43,525 nucleotides of DNA from Flavobacteriales bacterium (GTDB lineage Bacteria > Bacteroidota > Bacteroidia > NS11-12g > UBA955), in NCBI GenBank assembly GCA_947447955.1, contig CANFLS010000021.1:1-43525 (forward strand), written 5' to 3'. The first letter of the stretch is position 1. Each line of letters starts with the position of its first letter. The position numbers and the translations under genes are program-made. The notes under the pieces were generated by a model. The model saw only the letters and a list, made by a program, of their open reading frames with translations. It did not search any database and had not been told where the DNA came from. This document shows, in pieces, positions 8,515 through 16,517 of this stretch.

Positions 8515-9192
8515 ATGAACGTACAAGAATTTTGGCAAGAGAATAGAGCTAAATACTCTAATTATTATTCTGAGAATACTAAAAAAGTTAACTATATAGC
8601 AATAGGTGTATTGGCTATTATTGGATTATCTAGTTATTGGACTTTGGTTTACCAACCAAGTCAAGAAAAAACTGCATCTGAAAAAATCGCAAGATTACAT
8701 TTTTACTTTAAAAATGATTCAATGAATGTGGTTGTTAAAGGTGATAAATCTTTAAAAATCGCTTCTGCTCCTTCTATTGCTGATGATTATTCATCAACAA
8801 GAGCAGGTAAAGAAGCAGCTCTTATGGCTGGTATTGCTTACGCAAAAACTGGAAAACCAAAAGAAGCTATTGAATATTTGAACAAAACGAGCATCAAAGA
8901 CAAACTTTTGTCGGCACAAGTAATGGCAATGAAAGCGGGTTGTATGTCAGACTTAGGTGATGATGACGATGCTGCTTCAATGTATGAAAAAGCTGCTGCT
9001 GTTGATGATAATGATTTTTCTGCTACTTTCTTAAAGAAAGCTGGAATTCACTATGAAATGTGCAAAGACTACAAATCAGCTTTGAAATGCTACGATACTA
9101 TTTTGAAAAAGTATTCAGCAACTGCAGAAGGTTCAGATATTGAAAAATATATCTACAAAGTGAAAGCGCTTATGGGTGAATTCAACCCATAA
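8515..9192 (+). CDS. membrane-anchored tetratricopeptide repeat protein (YfgM-like)
   Basis: 225 residues from ATG 8515. One transmembrane helix (about residues 28-44, YIAIGVLAIIGLSSYW) is followed by an outward-facing region with TPR-like helix pairs: AALMAGIAYAKTGKPKEAIEY, AGCMSDLGDDDDAASMYEKA and AGIHYEMCKDYKSALKCYD. The topology resembles YfgM-type scaffold proteins of the inner membrane. The following ribH start lies inside its last codons. A TPR gene next to ribH recurs in Bacteroidota. Its function is unknown. Confidence 0.8.
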   Translation: MNVQEFWQENRAKYSNYYSENTKKVNYIAIGVLAIIGLSSYWTLVYQPSQEKTASEKIARLHFYFKNDSMNVVVKGDKSLKIASAPSIADDYSSTRAGKEAALMAGIAYAKTGKPKEAIEYLNKTSIKDKLLSAQVMAMKAGCMSDLGDDDDAASMYEKAAAVDDNDFSATFLKKAGIHYEMCKDYKSALKCYDTILKKYSATAEGSDIEKYIYKVKALMGEFNP

Positions 9193-9688
9193 TTTAGATA
9201 CTATCAAATTGTCTACCGCGGGTTTCAGCTTTGGCTCTTCTAATATTTCTCTAGATTCTACTTCTTTAAATATAGGAATAGTTGTTTCTACATGGAATAA
9301 TCACATCACAGATATTTTGCTTGATGGAGCAATTCAAGAATTAATTGAATTTGGATTAACCGAAAATCAAATTCATATTTCTAAAGTTCCAGGTGCATTT
9401 GAACTACCTCTTGGTGCTCAATGGCATTTCAATAGCAATAACAATATTGATGCAGTACTTTGTTTGGGCTGCGTGATAAAAGGAGATACACCACATTTCG
9501 ATTTTGTTTGTACAGGCGCTATGAATGGTATTATGGATGTTGGATTGAAGTTCAACAAACCATGTATTTTTGGTGTTATTACAACCAATACAGAACAACA
9601 AGCCTTTGATAGAGCTGGTGGCTCACACGGAAACAAAGGAAACGAAGCCGCTCAAACAGCTTTACAACTATTATCACTTTCTAAATAA
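9176..9688 (+). CDS. ribH: 6,7-dimethyl-8-ribityllumazine synthase
   Basis: Penultimate enzyme of riboflavin synthesis, which condenses 5-amino-6-ribitylamino-uracil with dihydroxybutanone phosphate. Motifs are NIGIVVSTWN near residue 32, KVPGAFELPLGA and CVIKGDTPHFDFVC, whose His is the catalytic candidate, and GGSHGNKGNEAAQTA at the end. The start is GTG 9176, inside the last codons of the TPR gene; I see no in-frame ATG before the conserved region. The overlap suggests translational coupling. Confidence 0.94.
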   Translation: MNSTHNLDTIKLSTAGFSFGSSNISLDSTSLNIGIVVSTWNNHITDILLDGAIQELIEFGLTENQIHISKVPGAFELPLGAQWHFNSNNNIDAVLCLGCVIKGDTPHFDFVCTGAMNGIMDVGLKFNKPCIFGVITTNTEQQAFDRAGGSHGNKGNEAAQTALQLLSLSK

Positions 9689-9711
9689 AATACCACATAA
9701 CTTATTAAACC

Positions 9712-11523
9712 ATGGATCAGTTTTCAGAGAATTACAATGATCAGTTAAGCGAAGCAGAAAAATTGATTCTTCAAAATGAGGATGACGCTCAATTAAAAGA
9801 AAACTTTGCCACTTTTTCTAAGGAACAAATTGTTTCTCATGCTCAATCTTTGTTGCACACTATAAATGTGAAACAATCCTACGAAACCCTACAGGAACTT
9901 CGTAAAGCATTTGAGAACCTTTTAGACCAAGAAAGACCTTTGCTCATTAAAGAATGGGTTGCTTCCGGAAATGATCCTAAAGATTTTATTTCTCCTCAAG
10001 ATGACCAAAAAGTTAAACTATTTGAAGTAGTTCAAAAGTTTAAGGAAATGCGTGAAGTTGAAAGAAAACGTGCCGAAGAAGAAAAATTAATTAATTTAAA
10101 TAAAAAACAAGCCATTTTAGATAAGATTGTTGCTTTGGTTGACTCTGAAGAAAACGAATCAAGTTTGAATGACTTGCGCGATTTGATGCGCCAATGGAAA
10201 GAAATCAGACAAATTCCAAAGGAACACCATGAAGCTCTTTATTCAAAATATAAGTTTCACCTAGATAAATATTACGATAACCTATCTAAATTTAATGAGT
10301 TAAAGGATTTAGATCGTGAGAAAAATCTTGAAATAAAAATTGAACTAATTAAACGTGCAGAAGCTTTAAAAGATGAGAAAAACATCCGTAAAGCCATGAT
10401 TAGTTTGAATAAAATTCACGATGATTGGAAAAATACGGGTCCAGTTCGCAAAGAAATTTCTGACGAAATATGGACACGTTTTAAAGCAGCGAGTGATTTG
10501 GTTATTGACGTTCAAAAAGCACATCAATCTGAAGTTGATGCACAACGTCAACAAAACTTAGAAAAGAAAATCCTTCTGGTTGAAAAAGCAGAAACAGCAA
10601 TTACGGCTCTCCCATCTTCCAATAAAGAATGGAATAAAATGGCAGAAGAAATTGATGCTATGTTGGAAGATTGGAAAAAAATCGGACCTGTTCCTTCAGA
10701 AAAAAACGAAGAGATATGGTCGAGATTCCAAGGTGCTAGAAATGGTTTTTACTCAGAAAGAAAAACTTTCTTCAAGAAAATTCAATTTGATAGAAAAGAT
10801 AATTTAGCAAAGAAAATTGCATTGTGTGAGCAAGCAGAAAAATTACAAGAAGCGAATGAATTCATGAAAACCTCTGAACAATTTCAAGCCTTGCAAGATC
10901 AGTGGAAAGTAATTGGTCCTGTTCCAGAAGAACAGAACGAAATTATTTGGAAACGTTTCCGTGCTTCTTTTGATCATTTTTATGAAAGAAAGAACAAATG
11001 GTTTGCAGAACGTAAAACACAAGAATCTGGTGCTGTAACTGCCAAAGAAGCAATTATTGCTGAATTAGATACTTTAACTAAAAATCCTGATAAAAAATTA
11101 AATTTCAACGACTTAAAAGCCATTCAAAATAGATGGAATGATTCTGGATTTGTTTCTGGTAAGAAATTCCAAAGCTTAAATAAGCAATACCAAGGCTTAA
11201 TGGATGGACTTTATCAAGGTTTGCGCAATAACAGCAATGCAGAGCGTGAATCAATGGTGAAAGATAACTTGAATTCAATTTCGTCTTCTCCTGATGCAAA
11301 ATACAAATTGCAAAGTGAAGAGAAACGATTGAGAGATTTAATGAAGAAAATCCAAGACGAATTGAGTACCATTGAAAATAACAAAGGATTTTTCCTGCAT
11401 TCTAAAAATGCTGAGGCAATGTTGAAACAGTTTGATGACAAAATTAAAAAGTCAAAAGAACAGTTAGAAAAACTCCAAAAAGAACTTCAATTGGTGATTC
11501 AAGCTAAAAAAGCGAATGCTTAA
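9712..11523 (+). CDS. DUF349 repeat protein
   Basis: 603 residues, highly charged and mostly helical. It carries five DUF349-type units with the pattern W-x(3)-G-P-V ... W-x-R-F: MRQWKEIRQIP, DDWKNTGPVRKE, EDWKKIGPVPSE, QDQWKVIGPVPEE and a degenerate QNRWNDSGFVSG. A coiled coil fills the last ~80 residues. There is no signal peptide, so it is cytoplasmic. DUF349 proteins are widespread in Bacteroidota and their biochemical role is not established. It overlaps the next gene by 8 nt. Confidence 0.9.
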   Translation: MDQFSENYNDQLSEAEKLILQNEDDAQLKENFATFSKEQIVSHAQSLLHTINVKQSYETLQELRKAFENLLDQERPLLIKEWVASGNDPKDFISPQDDQKVKLFEVVQKFKEMREVERKRAEEEKLINLNKKQAILDKIVALVDSEENESSLNDLRDLMRQWKEIRQIPKEHHEALYSKYKFHLDKYYDNLSKFNELKDLDREKNLEIKIELIKRAEALKDEKNIRKAMISLNKIHDDWKNTGPVRKEISDEIWTRFKAASDLVIDVQKAHQSEVDAQRQQNLEKKILLVEKAETAITALPSSNKEWNKMAEEIDAMLEDWKKIGPVPSEKNEEIWSRFQGARNGFYSERKTFFKKIQFDRKDNLAKKIALCEQAEKLQEANEFMKTSEQFQALQDQWKVIGPVPEEQNEIIWKRFRASFDHFYERKNKWFAERKTQESGAVTAKEAIIAELDTLTKNPDKKLNFNDLKAIQNRWNDSGFVSGKKFQSLNKQYQGLMDGLYQGLRNNSNAERESMVKDNLNSISSSPDAKYKLQSEEKRLRDLMKKIQDELSTIENNKGFFLHSKNAEAMLKQFDDKIKKSKEQLEKLQKELQLVIQAKKANA

Positions 11524-12265
11524 TGCGTTTTTAGAAATCTCTGATTACATTTCCTATTATCTAGCCGGAACATCGCGTCACGGCTTGCACTCTCCTTTTG
11601 TTTACACTTTTGCTGATGAAGTGCTTTATCAATCGTCTTCAATGAATTTTGAAATGATAGAGCACCAACGTATGTTGATGCTTCAAAGCAAAAGCAAATT
11701 GAATCATACTACCCTATCTAAATACACCAGTAGGTTTACTTTAGATGCCAAATATGGTCAACTCCTACAACGTATTGTTGAGTTTTATAAACCACAAAAC
11801 ATGATTGAATTGGGTACGAATAATGGAATTGAATCGAATTATTTATTATCCAATTCAATCATTCATGATTTACCCATTATATCTTATAATTTTCAATTAA
11901 CAACGAATAAGTTAGATAAGATTAAAGCCCATACAAATTCCGAATTTGCCAATTATTATCAATCCAATTTATTTGAAAATAATTACAACACTGATTTAGA
12001 TAATCAAACATATTTTGACCTTTGTTTGATTCATGGACAATCGGATGCCGATGATTTTTGGAATTTTTACGACAGTTACAAATCGAGATTACATACACAT
12101 TCTATGGTAATATTTACCAATATTAGACATACAAATGATCATTACATAAACTGGCAACAAATTACCAATTTGCCTGAGGTTACTGCGTGTGTTGAACTAT
12201 TTAAAATGGGAATTGTATTTTTTCGTACTGAACAAAAGAAACAAAAGTTTATATTGCGATATTAA
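11516..12265 (+). CDS. class I SAM-dependent methyltransferase-like protein
   Basis: 249 residues. The N-terminal GTSRHGLHSPFVYTFAD box is characteristic of a Bacteroidota methyltransferase-like family. MIELGTNNGIESNYLL near residue 96 matches Rossmann motif I (ELGTxxG). FDLCLIHGQSDADDFWNFY corresponds to the acidic strand-4 region, where an Asp is replaced by His. The motifs are weaker than in well-conserved family members, so catalytic activity is not certain. It overlaps the DUF349 gene by 8 nt and abuts the thioesterase ATG without a gap. Confidence 0.7.
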   Translation: MLNAFLEISDYISYYLAGTSRHGLHSPFVYTFADEVLYQSSSMNFEMIEHQRMLMLQSKSKLNHTTLSKYTSRFTLDAKYGQLLQRIVEFYKPQNMIELGTNNGIESNYLLSNSIIHDLPIISYNFQLTTNKLDKIKAHTNSEFANYYQSNLFENNYNTDLDNQTYFDLCLIHGQSDADDFWNFYDSYKSRLHTHSMVIFTNIRHTNDHYINWQQITNLPEVTACVELFKMGIVFFRTEQKKQKFILRY

Positions 12266-12661
12266 ATGACACATTCACATCAAATTAGGGTACGTTATGC
12301 AGAATGCGACAGAATGGGATTTGTTCATCATTCCATTTATGCTTTGTATTACGAAGAAGCCAGAACTGAAATATTAAGGAACCGTGGTATTTCTTATAAA
12401 GATTTGGAGGATGATGGAATTTTAATGCCAGTAAGAAGCATGCAATTTACCTTTCTAAAAGCAGGTAAATATGACGATTTGCTCACCATTGAAGTGAATT
12501 TAGCCGCTCCACCTGAAGTGAGGTGCAAATTTGAGTATAAAACTTTTAATCAAAATGGCGAATTGCTCAATACCGGTGAAACTGAATTGTTTTTTGTGAG
12601 AAAATCGGACTTGCGCCCAATAAAATTACCTGACCAATACAAAGTATTTTTAATGAATTAA
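12266..12661 (+). CDS. acyl-CoA thioesterase, YbgC/FadM-type hotdog fold
   Basis: 131 residues, a single 4HBT hotdog domain. RVRYAECDRMGFVHHSIYA carries the catalytic Asp/His signature of the YbgC/4-hydroxybenzoyl-CoA thioesterase group (consensus YxDTDxxGHVxxxxY), followed by the EEARTE helix. It hydrolyses acyl-CoA thioesters; its substrate cannot be predicted. The ATG begins immediately after the stop of the preceding gene and the YihY gene follows 2 bp later. Confidence 0.88.
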   Translation: MTHSHQIRVRYAECDRMGFVHHSIYALYYEEARTEILRNRGISYKDLEDDGILMPVRSMQFTFLKAGKYDDLLTIEVNLAAPPEVRCKFEYKTFNQNGELLNTGETELFFVRKSDLRPIKLPDQYKVFLMN

Positions 12662-12663
12662 TT

Positions 12664-13680
12664 ATGGCACATTTTTATAGATCTAAGGATAATAAAATAC
12701 ACCATAACAAACCTGTTGATGCCGAAAATGCATCACAAGAAATCATTGAAGAAAAACCATTACACCCTGTTTTACAATACTTTAAAAGAACAACAATTAA
12801 AGGATTAAATGGACATTCCATTTATGACGTTGGCAAGTATTTCTTTCGATCCATGTTTTTAGAAAACTTGAATATTCGAGCAACAAGCTTGAGCTTCAAT
12901 TTTTTTACCGCATTGTTTCCAGCATTGATCTTTTTATTGACACTGATTGCCTATTTGCCAATTAAGGGAATAAAAACCCAGTTTATTCAACAGTTGGCGT
13001 TAATTCTACCGAAAAAAACCTACGAAGAAATTTCAAGTACCATTTTAGAAATCCTTCACAAGCAAAACTCAAGTTTATTGTCGTTTGGTTTTATTTTGAC
13101 TGTTTATTTCGCATCAAACTCATTTCACTTGATGATCAATACGTTTAACAGACGTGTGGCCGTCCCTCAAAAGAAAAGTTGGCTACATATTAGAGGGAAA
13201 GCGGTTTTCTTGACTTTTTGGATGTGTATTTTGATCATATTCTTTTTATTACTTGTTACCTGGAGTTTCCAAATTGAATCGTATATGGAAGCACATAAAT
13301 GGCCATTGTTTTCGCTATACTCCATACTATTAACCATATTTGAGTACATCCTAATTTGTGCTTTGTTCTTGTTTGCTATTTCAAGCATTTACTTTTTTGC
13401 ACCCTCAAATCACCAACGTTGGAGATTCTTTTCGGTTGGGGCAGTATTTACAACCATACTTTCAATTTTGACAACTTTCGGATTTAGCATATACGTCAAT
13501 AATTTCGACAGCTATAACAAAGTTTACGGATCAATTGGAGCTATTCTCGCCTTAATGGTACTTATTTACATGAATATCATGATTATCCTTGTGGGATTTG
13601 AACTGAATGCCAGTATCGATAAGGTAGAAATTTCAAAAAAGAGAAAGGCAGATGCAGAAGCAGATGCACTTATCCAATAA
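12664..13680 (+). CDS. YihY/BrkB-family inner-membrane protein
   Basis: 338 residues with a hydrophilic N-terminus (~65 aa) and about six transmembrane helices. RATSLSFNFFTALFPALIFLL and YGSIGAILALMVLIYMNIMIIL match the first and last conserved segments of the YihY/BrkB family (once misnamed RNase BN). The function of the family is not settled. It is the last gene of the coupled run from 9712 and its 3' end overlaps the convergent DUF721 gene by 11 nt. Confidence 0.9.
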   Translation: MAHFYRSKDNKIHHNKPVDAENASQEIIEEKPLHPVLQYFKRTTIKGLNGHSIYDVGKYFFRSMFLENLNIRATSLSFNFFTALFPALIFLLTLIAYLPIKGIKTQFIQQLALILPKKTYEEISSTILEILHKQNSSLLSFGFILTVYFASNSFHLMINTFNRRVAVPQKKSWLHIRGKAVFLTFWMCILIIFFLLLVTWSFQIESYMEAHKWPLFSLYSILLTIFEYILICALFLFAISSIYFFAPSNHQRWRFFSVGAVFTTILSILTTFGFSIYVNNFDSYNKVYGSIGAILALMVLIYMNIMIILVGFELNASIDKVEISKKRKADAEADALIQ

Positions 13681-13966
13681 ATATTTTCTCAATAATTTGT
13701 TCTTCAAACGCATCATTCACTCTTTTTAAGAGCAAATCTTTTTGCAAGAACATTTCGTTTTTCAAAGGCGCATTATCAAACTTCACATAAAGCGTTTTGT
13801 TGAGCATTTTGATTTCAGACGTATGTTTGAACACCAAACTCCCTACAATCTCTTCCCAACGGTTTACAATGTCTATTTCACGCATTTTAGGCTGCAGCCT
13901 GTACTTCTTAAACATGGCATCCAGCACATTGCCAATGGGCTTCTCTCTATTCTCTTTATTTTCCAT
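13670..13966 (-). CDS. DUF721 / DciA-like protein
   Basis: 98 residues with the DUF721 pattern: IGNVLDAMFKKYRLQPKMRE, IVNRWEEIVGSLVFKHT and LYVKFDNAPLKNEMFLQKD. The domain is related to DciA, the ancestral loader of the replicative helicase DnaB. The short form is normal in Bacteroidota. Its ATG overlaps the end of the permease gene by 11 nt, and its 3' end overlaps yihY on the other strand. Confidence 0.85.
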   Translation of the reverse strand: MENKENREKPIGNVLDAMFKKYRLQPKMREIDIVNRWEEIVGSLVFKHTSEIKMLNKTLYVKFDNAPLKNEMFLQKDLLLKRVNDAFEEQIIEKIFIG

Positions 13967-15605
13967 GTGCCAAGTTGCTTTTTCTATAACCGTATGCGAA
14001 ATACAAAATTAATCCAATAAAAAACCAAATGAAAAACCAAATCCAATTTTCCGCCTTCATTCCAGTTAACAAATACATACAGGTGGTTAAACCCAATATT
14101 GGAATTAAAGAGTATTGTTTTTTATAGGATAATACCGATAAAACCAACAAGGCAATCCACATCAATCGGTGCGACAAGTTAAAAATGTCCCAATTATTTA
14201 AATCCAACACCCCATCAAAATAATGAGGAACATTGAAATAAGTGATTAATACGGTTGTTATAATAATGCCAGGGAAAAGATATTTTGAATTTACGAATGG
14301 CATATGAAATCCGCCTGCAACTTTATCGCGTTTTGGCAATAACAAAACTCCCCCACATACCAAGATAAAGGCAAAAATGGTTCCTATTGATGTAAAATCC
14401 AACACGAAATTGGCATCTGTAAATAAGATTGGCACCCCAACAACCAACCCCGTAATGATGGTAGAAAACCCAGGTGTTTTGTATTTGGGATGTATTTTAG
14501 AAAATGCTTTTGGCAACAGACCATCGCGGCTCATCGACATCCAAATACGAGGTTGACCCATTTGGAATACCAACAAAACGCTCGTCATTGCGATTATAGC
14601 ACTAATTGAAACAATGTATTCTAACCATTTGATTCCTCGGTAGTTTAATACAAAGGCCAATGGATCGTCTACTTTCAATAAACTGTAAGGCGCCATCCCT
14701 GTTAAAACCAGTGAAATAAGAATATATAAAACGGTACAAATGATTAACGAATAAAACATTCCACGAGGCAAATCGCGCTGCGGATTTTTACTTTCCTCAG
14801 CCAAAGTACTCACCGCATCAAAACCGATATAGGTAAAAAATACCGCCGAAACGCCTTGCATAATGCCATTGAATCCTTTGGGAACAAATGGCTTATAGTT
14901 TTCAATATCAATGTAAAAAGCACCTACTACAATAATCAACACAATCACCGCCAACTTTAAAACCACCATGGCATTGCTTGTTTTTCGCGATTCGTTGATG
15001 CCTCTGTACACCAACATGGTAATCAATACATTGATAATCAGTGCAGGCAAATCAAAAATTATTTTGAGGGACCCTAACACTGGTGCAGACTTCCACGCTT
15101 GCAACGCCGACAATTCGTCGACATTCAAAACCCTATCTGATATGAGTGAAACAGCACTCGCTGTTTTATAATCGGTTATGAGCCATCTAGGAATATGCAA
15201 ATTCATTGCATCGAGCAAATGGGTAAAATATCCCGACCAAGAAAAAGCGATATAAATATTACCAATGGAATATTCCATTAATAGTGCCCACCCTATAATC
15301 CATGCAAACAATTCTCCAAAAGAGGCATATGCGTATGTATATGCACTACCTGAAACCGGAATTCTACTTGAAAATTCTGCATAGCATAATGCGGCAAATC
15401 CGCAGGCCACTGCACATATGATAAATAAGAAAATAACCCCTGGTCCACCTTCGTAGCAGGCTTGACCTATAGAACTAAAAATTCCACCACCAATAATTGC
15501 AGCAATTCCAAATAAAGTCAAATCTCTCACATTGAGCACTTTATGCAACTCATGTTCTGACTCATAATTGAAATTGGTTTTTCTACGAAAGAGTGATTTA
15601 ATCAT
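13956..15605 (-). CDS. APC-superfamily amino-acid permease
   Basis: 549 residues, 12 or more transmembrane segments. The N-terminal LTLFGIAAIIGGGIFSSIG is the APC substrate-binding signature (GxGIF), and GIMQGVSAVFFTYIGFDAVS in mid-protein matches the cationic amino-acid transporter subgroup. The C-terminal extension carries extra helices, as in that subgroup. Its substrate cannot be assigned. It is divergent from the small Cys-rich gene at 15673. Confidence 0.9.
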   Translation of the reverse strand: MIKSLFRRKTNFNYESEHELHKVLNVRDLTLFGIAAIIGGGIFSSIGQACYEGGPGVIFLFIICAVACGFAALCYAEFSSRIPVSGSAYTYAYASFGELFAWIIGWALLMEYSIGNIYIAFSWSGYFTHLLDAMNLHIPRWLITDYKTASAVSLISDRVLNVDELSALQAWKSAPVLGSLKIIFDLPALIINVLITMLVYRGINESRKTSNAMVVLKLAVIVLIIVVGAFYIDIENYKPFVPKGFNGIMQGVSAVFFTYIGFDAVSTLAEESKNPQRDLPRGMFYSLIICTVLYILISLVLTGMAPYSLLKVDDPLAFVLNYRGIKWLEYIVSISAIIAMTSVLLVFQMGQPRIWMSMSRDGLLPKAFSKIHPKYKTPGFSTIITGLVVGVPILFTDANFVLDFTSIGTIFAFILVCGGVLLLPKRDKVAGGFHMPFVNSKYLFPGIIITTVLITYFNVPHYFDGVLDLNNWDIFNLSHRLMWIALLVLSVLSYKKQYSLIPILGLTTCMYLLTGMKAENWIWFFIWFFIGLILYFAYGYRKSNLAHGK

Positions 15606-15659
15606 ATCAATTCAACTACGATATTACGTCGGATTAAGGTCGAAATCAAATAAATTTAT

Positions 15660-15667
15660 TATATTTG
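15660..15667 (+). promoter_or_regulatory. -7 promoter box of the Cys-rich / HMA / TonB receptor locus
   Basis: TATATTTG matches TAnnTTTG exactly and ends only 5 bp before ATG 15673. Transcription would start at or next to the ATG, giving a leaderless or near-leaderless mRNA. No clear -33 TTG is present. Confidence 0.55.
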
Positions 15668-15672
15668 TTATA

Positions 15673-16080
15673 ATGAAGCGTATAGTCTTGATAATCACAA
15701 TTCTCTTCACTGTTTTGAGCAGTGGAATGATGAATATTGTGTTTCATGTATGCACTTCCCCTGAAATGATGCAGCCAGTAAAATCTTGCTGTAAATCACA
15801 CAAATCTATTCCCAAATGCTGCTCTGCTGAAAACAAATTAGAAGTTGAACCATCTGTTTGTTGTAGCAATATTCAGGTTTATTATATTACCCCAAAGTTT
15901 TCTGAAGGATCAAAAAAGAAACTTTCTATTCCCGTTGCAACTTCCGTTTTATTGCCTTTTTTCTCACCATCTTTGGCATTAAACAGTTTTTTAAATAACG
16001 AAGTTAATCTCAATCAAAAACCTCCCGATCCACCTCCCAATCATCCTTATTGTGAGTTAAATTGCGTTTGGATTATTTAA
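15673..16080 (+). CDS. small Cys-rich exported protein, HYC_CC_PP type
   Basis: 135 residues from ATG 15673; the longer frame would begin inside the permease gene. There is a hydrophobic N-terminal segment (MKRIVLIITILFTVLSSG), then a VFHVC motif, cysteine pairs in SCCKSH, KCCSAE and VCCSN, and a C-terminal PPDPPPNHPYC segment. This is the motif series after which the Bacteroidota HYC_CC_PP family is named. It is probably periplasmic or membrane-attached and metal-binding by composition. It is the first gene of a set with an HMA protein and a TonB-dependent receptor. Confidence 0.8.
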   Translation: MKRIVLIITILFTVLSSGMMNIVFHVCTSPEMMQPVKSCCKSHKSIPKCCSAENKLEVEPSVCCSNIQVYYITPKFSEGSKKKLSIPVATSVLLPFFSPSLALNSFLNNEVNLNQKPPDPPPNHPYCELNCVWII

Positions 16081-16157
16081 TTTATTTCTTTTTTTTCGAA
16101 TTGGCTTAAATTGTTATGCCATTAAATAACAATATGTTAAAATTAAAAAGAAAAAAG

Positions 16158-16517
16158 ATGAAAAAAATTATCCAAACAACAAGCCTAGCCTTGTTCACCA
16201 TAATATTGATGACCGGGATGGCCATCAATCCCCCGAAAAAAACTATTTACTCCTTTAAAGTATTCGGAGTTTGCGAAATGTGTAAAGAGCGCATAGAGAA
16301 TGCACTCGATAGAAAAGGCATTTATAAAGCCATTTACAATTTTAAATCAGAGCAACTTACTGTTACCTATAACGCTGCCCTTTTTAAAGAAGAGCAATTT
16401 CACAATATGGTGGCTATGGTTGGACATGATACGGAAGATGTGAAAGCAGACAATGTGGTTTATTCAAACCTTCCCGATTGTTGCAAATATAGAGATGGCG
16501 CCAAATGCGATCATTAA
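16158..16517 (+). CDS. exported heavy-metal-associated (HMA) domain protein
   Basis: 119 residues from ATG 16158, chosen because it starts the signal peptide MKKIIQTTSLALFTIILM; an upstream ATG at 16116 only adds a lysine-rich stretch. The HMA-like domain has the CxxC metal motif in FGVCEMCKERIENAL and ends AMVGHDTEDVKAD. A second Cys/His cluster at the C-terminus (DCCKYRDGAKCDH) could bind metal too. Likely a periplasmic copper or related metal binder. The next gene starts 13 nt before its stop, so the two are coupled. Confidence 0.85.
   Translation: MKKIIQTTSLALFTIILMTGMAINPPKKTIYSFKVFGVCEMCKERIENALDRKGIYKAIYNFKSEQLTVTYNAALFKEEQFHNMVAMVGHDTEDVKADNVVYSNLPDCCKYRDGAKCDH

Noticed and set aside
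9712-11523. DUF349 gene as an SMC-like or phage tail protein because of its long charged helices.
   Set aside because: The repeated W-x3-G-P-V and W-x-R-F pattern is specific to DUF349; no ATPase motifs are present.
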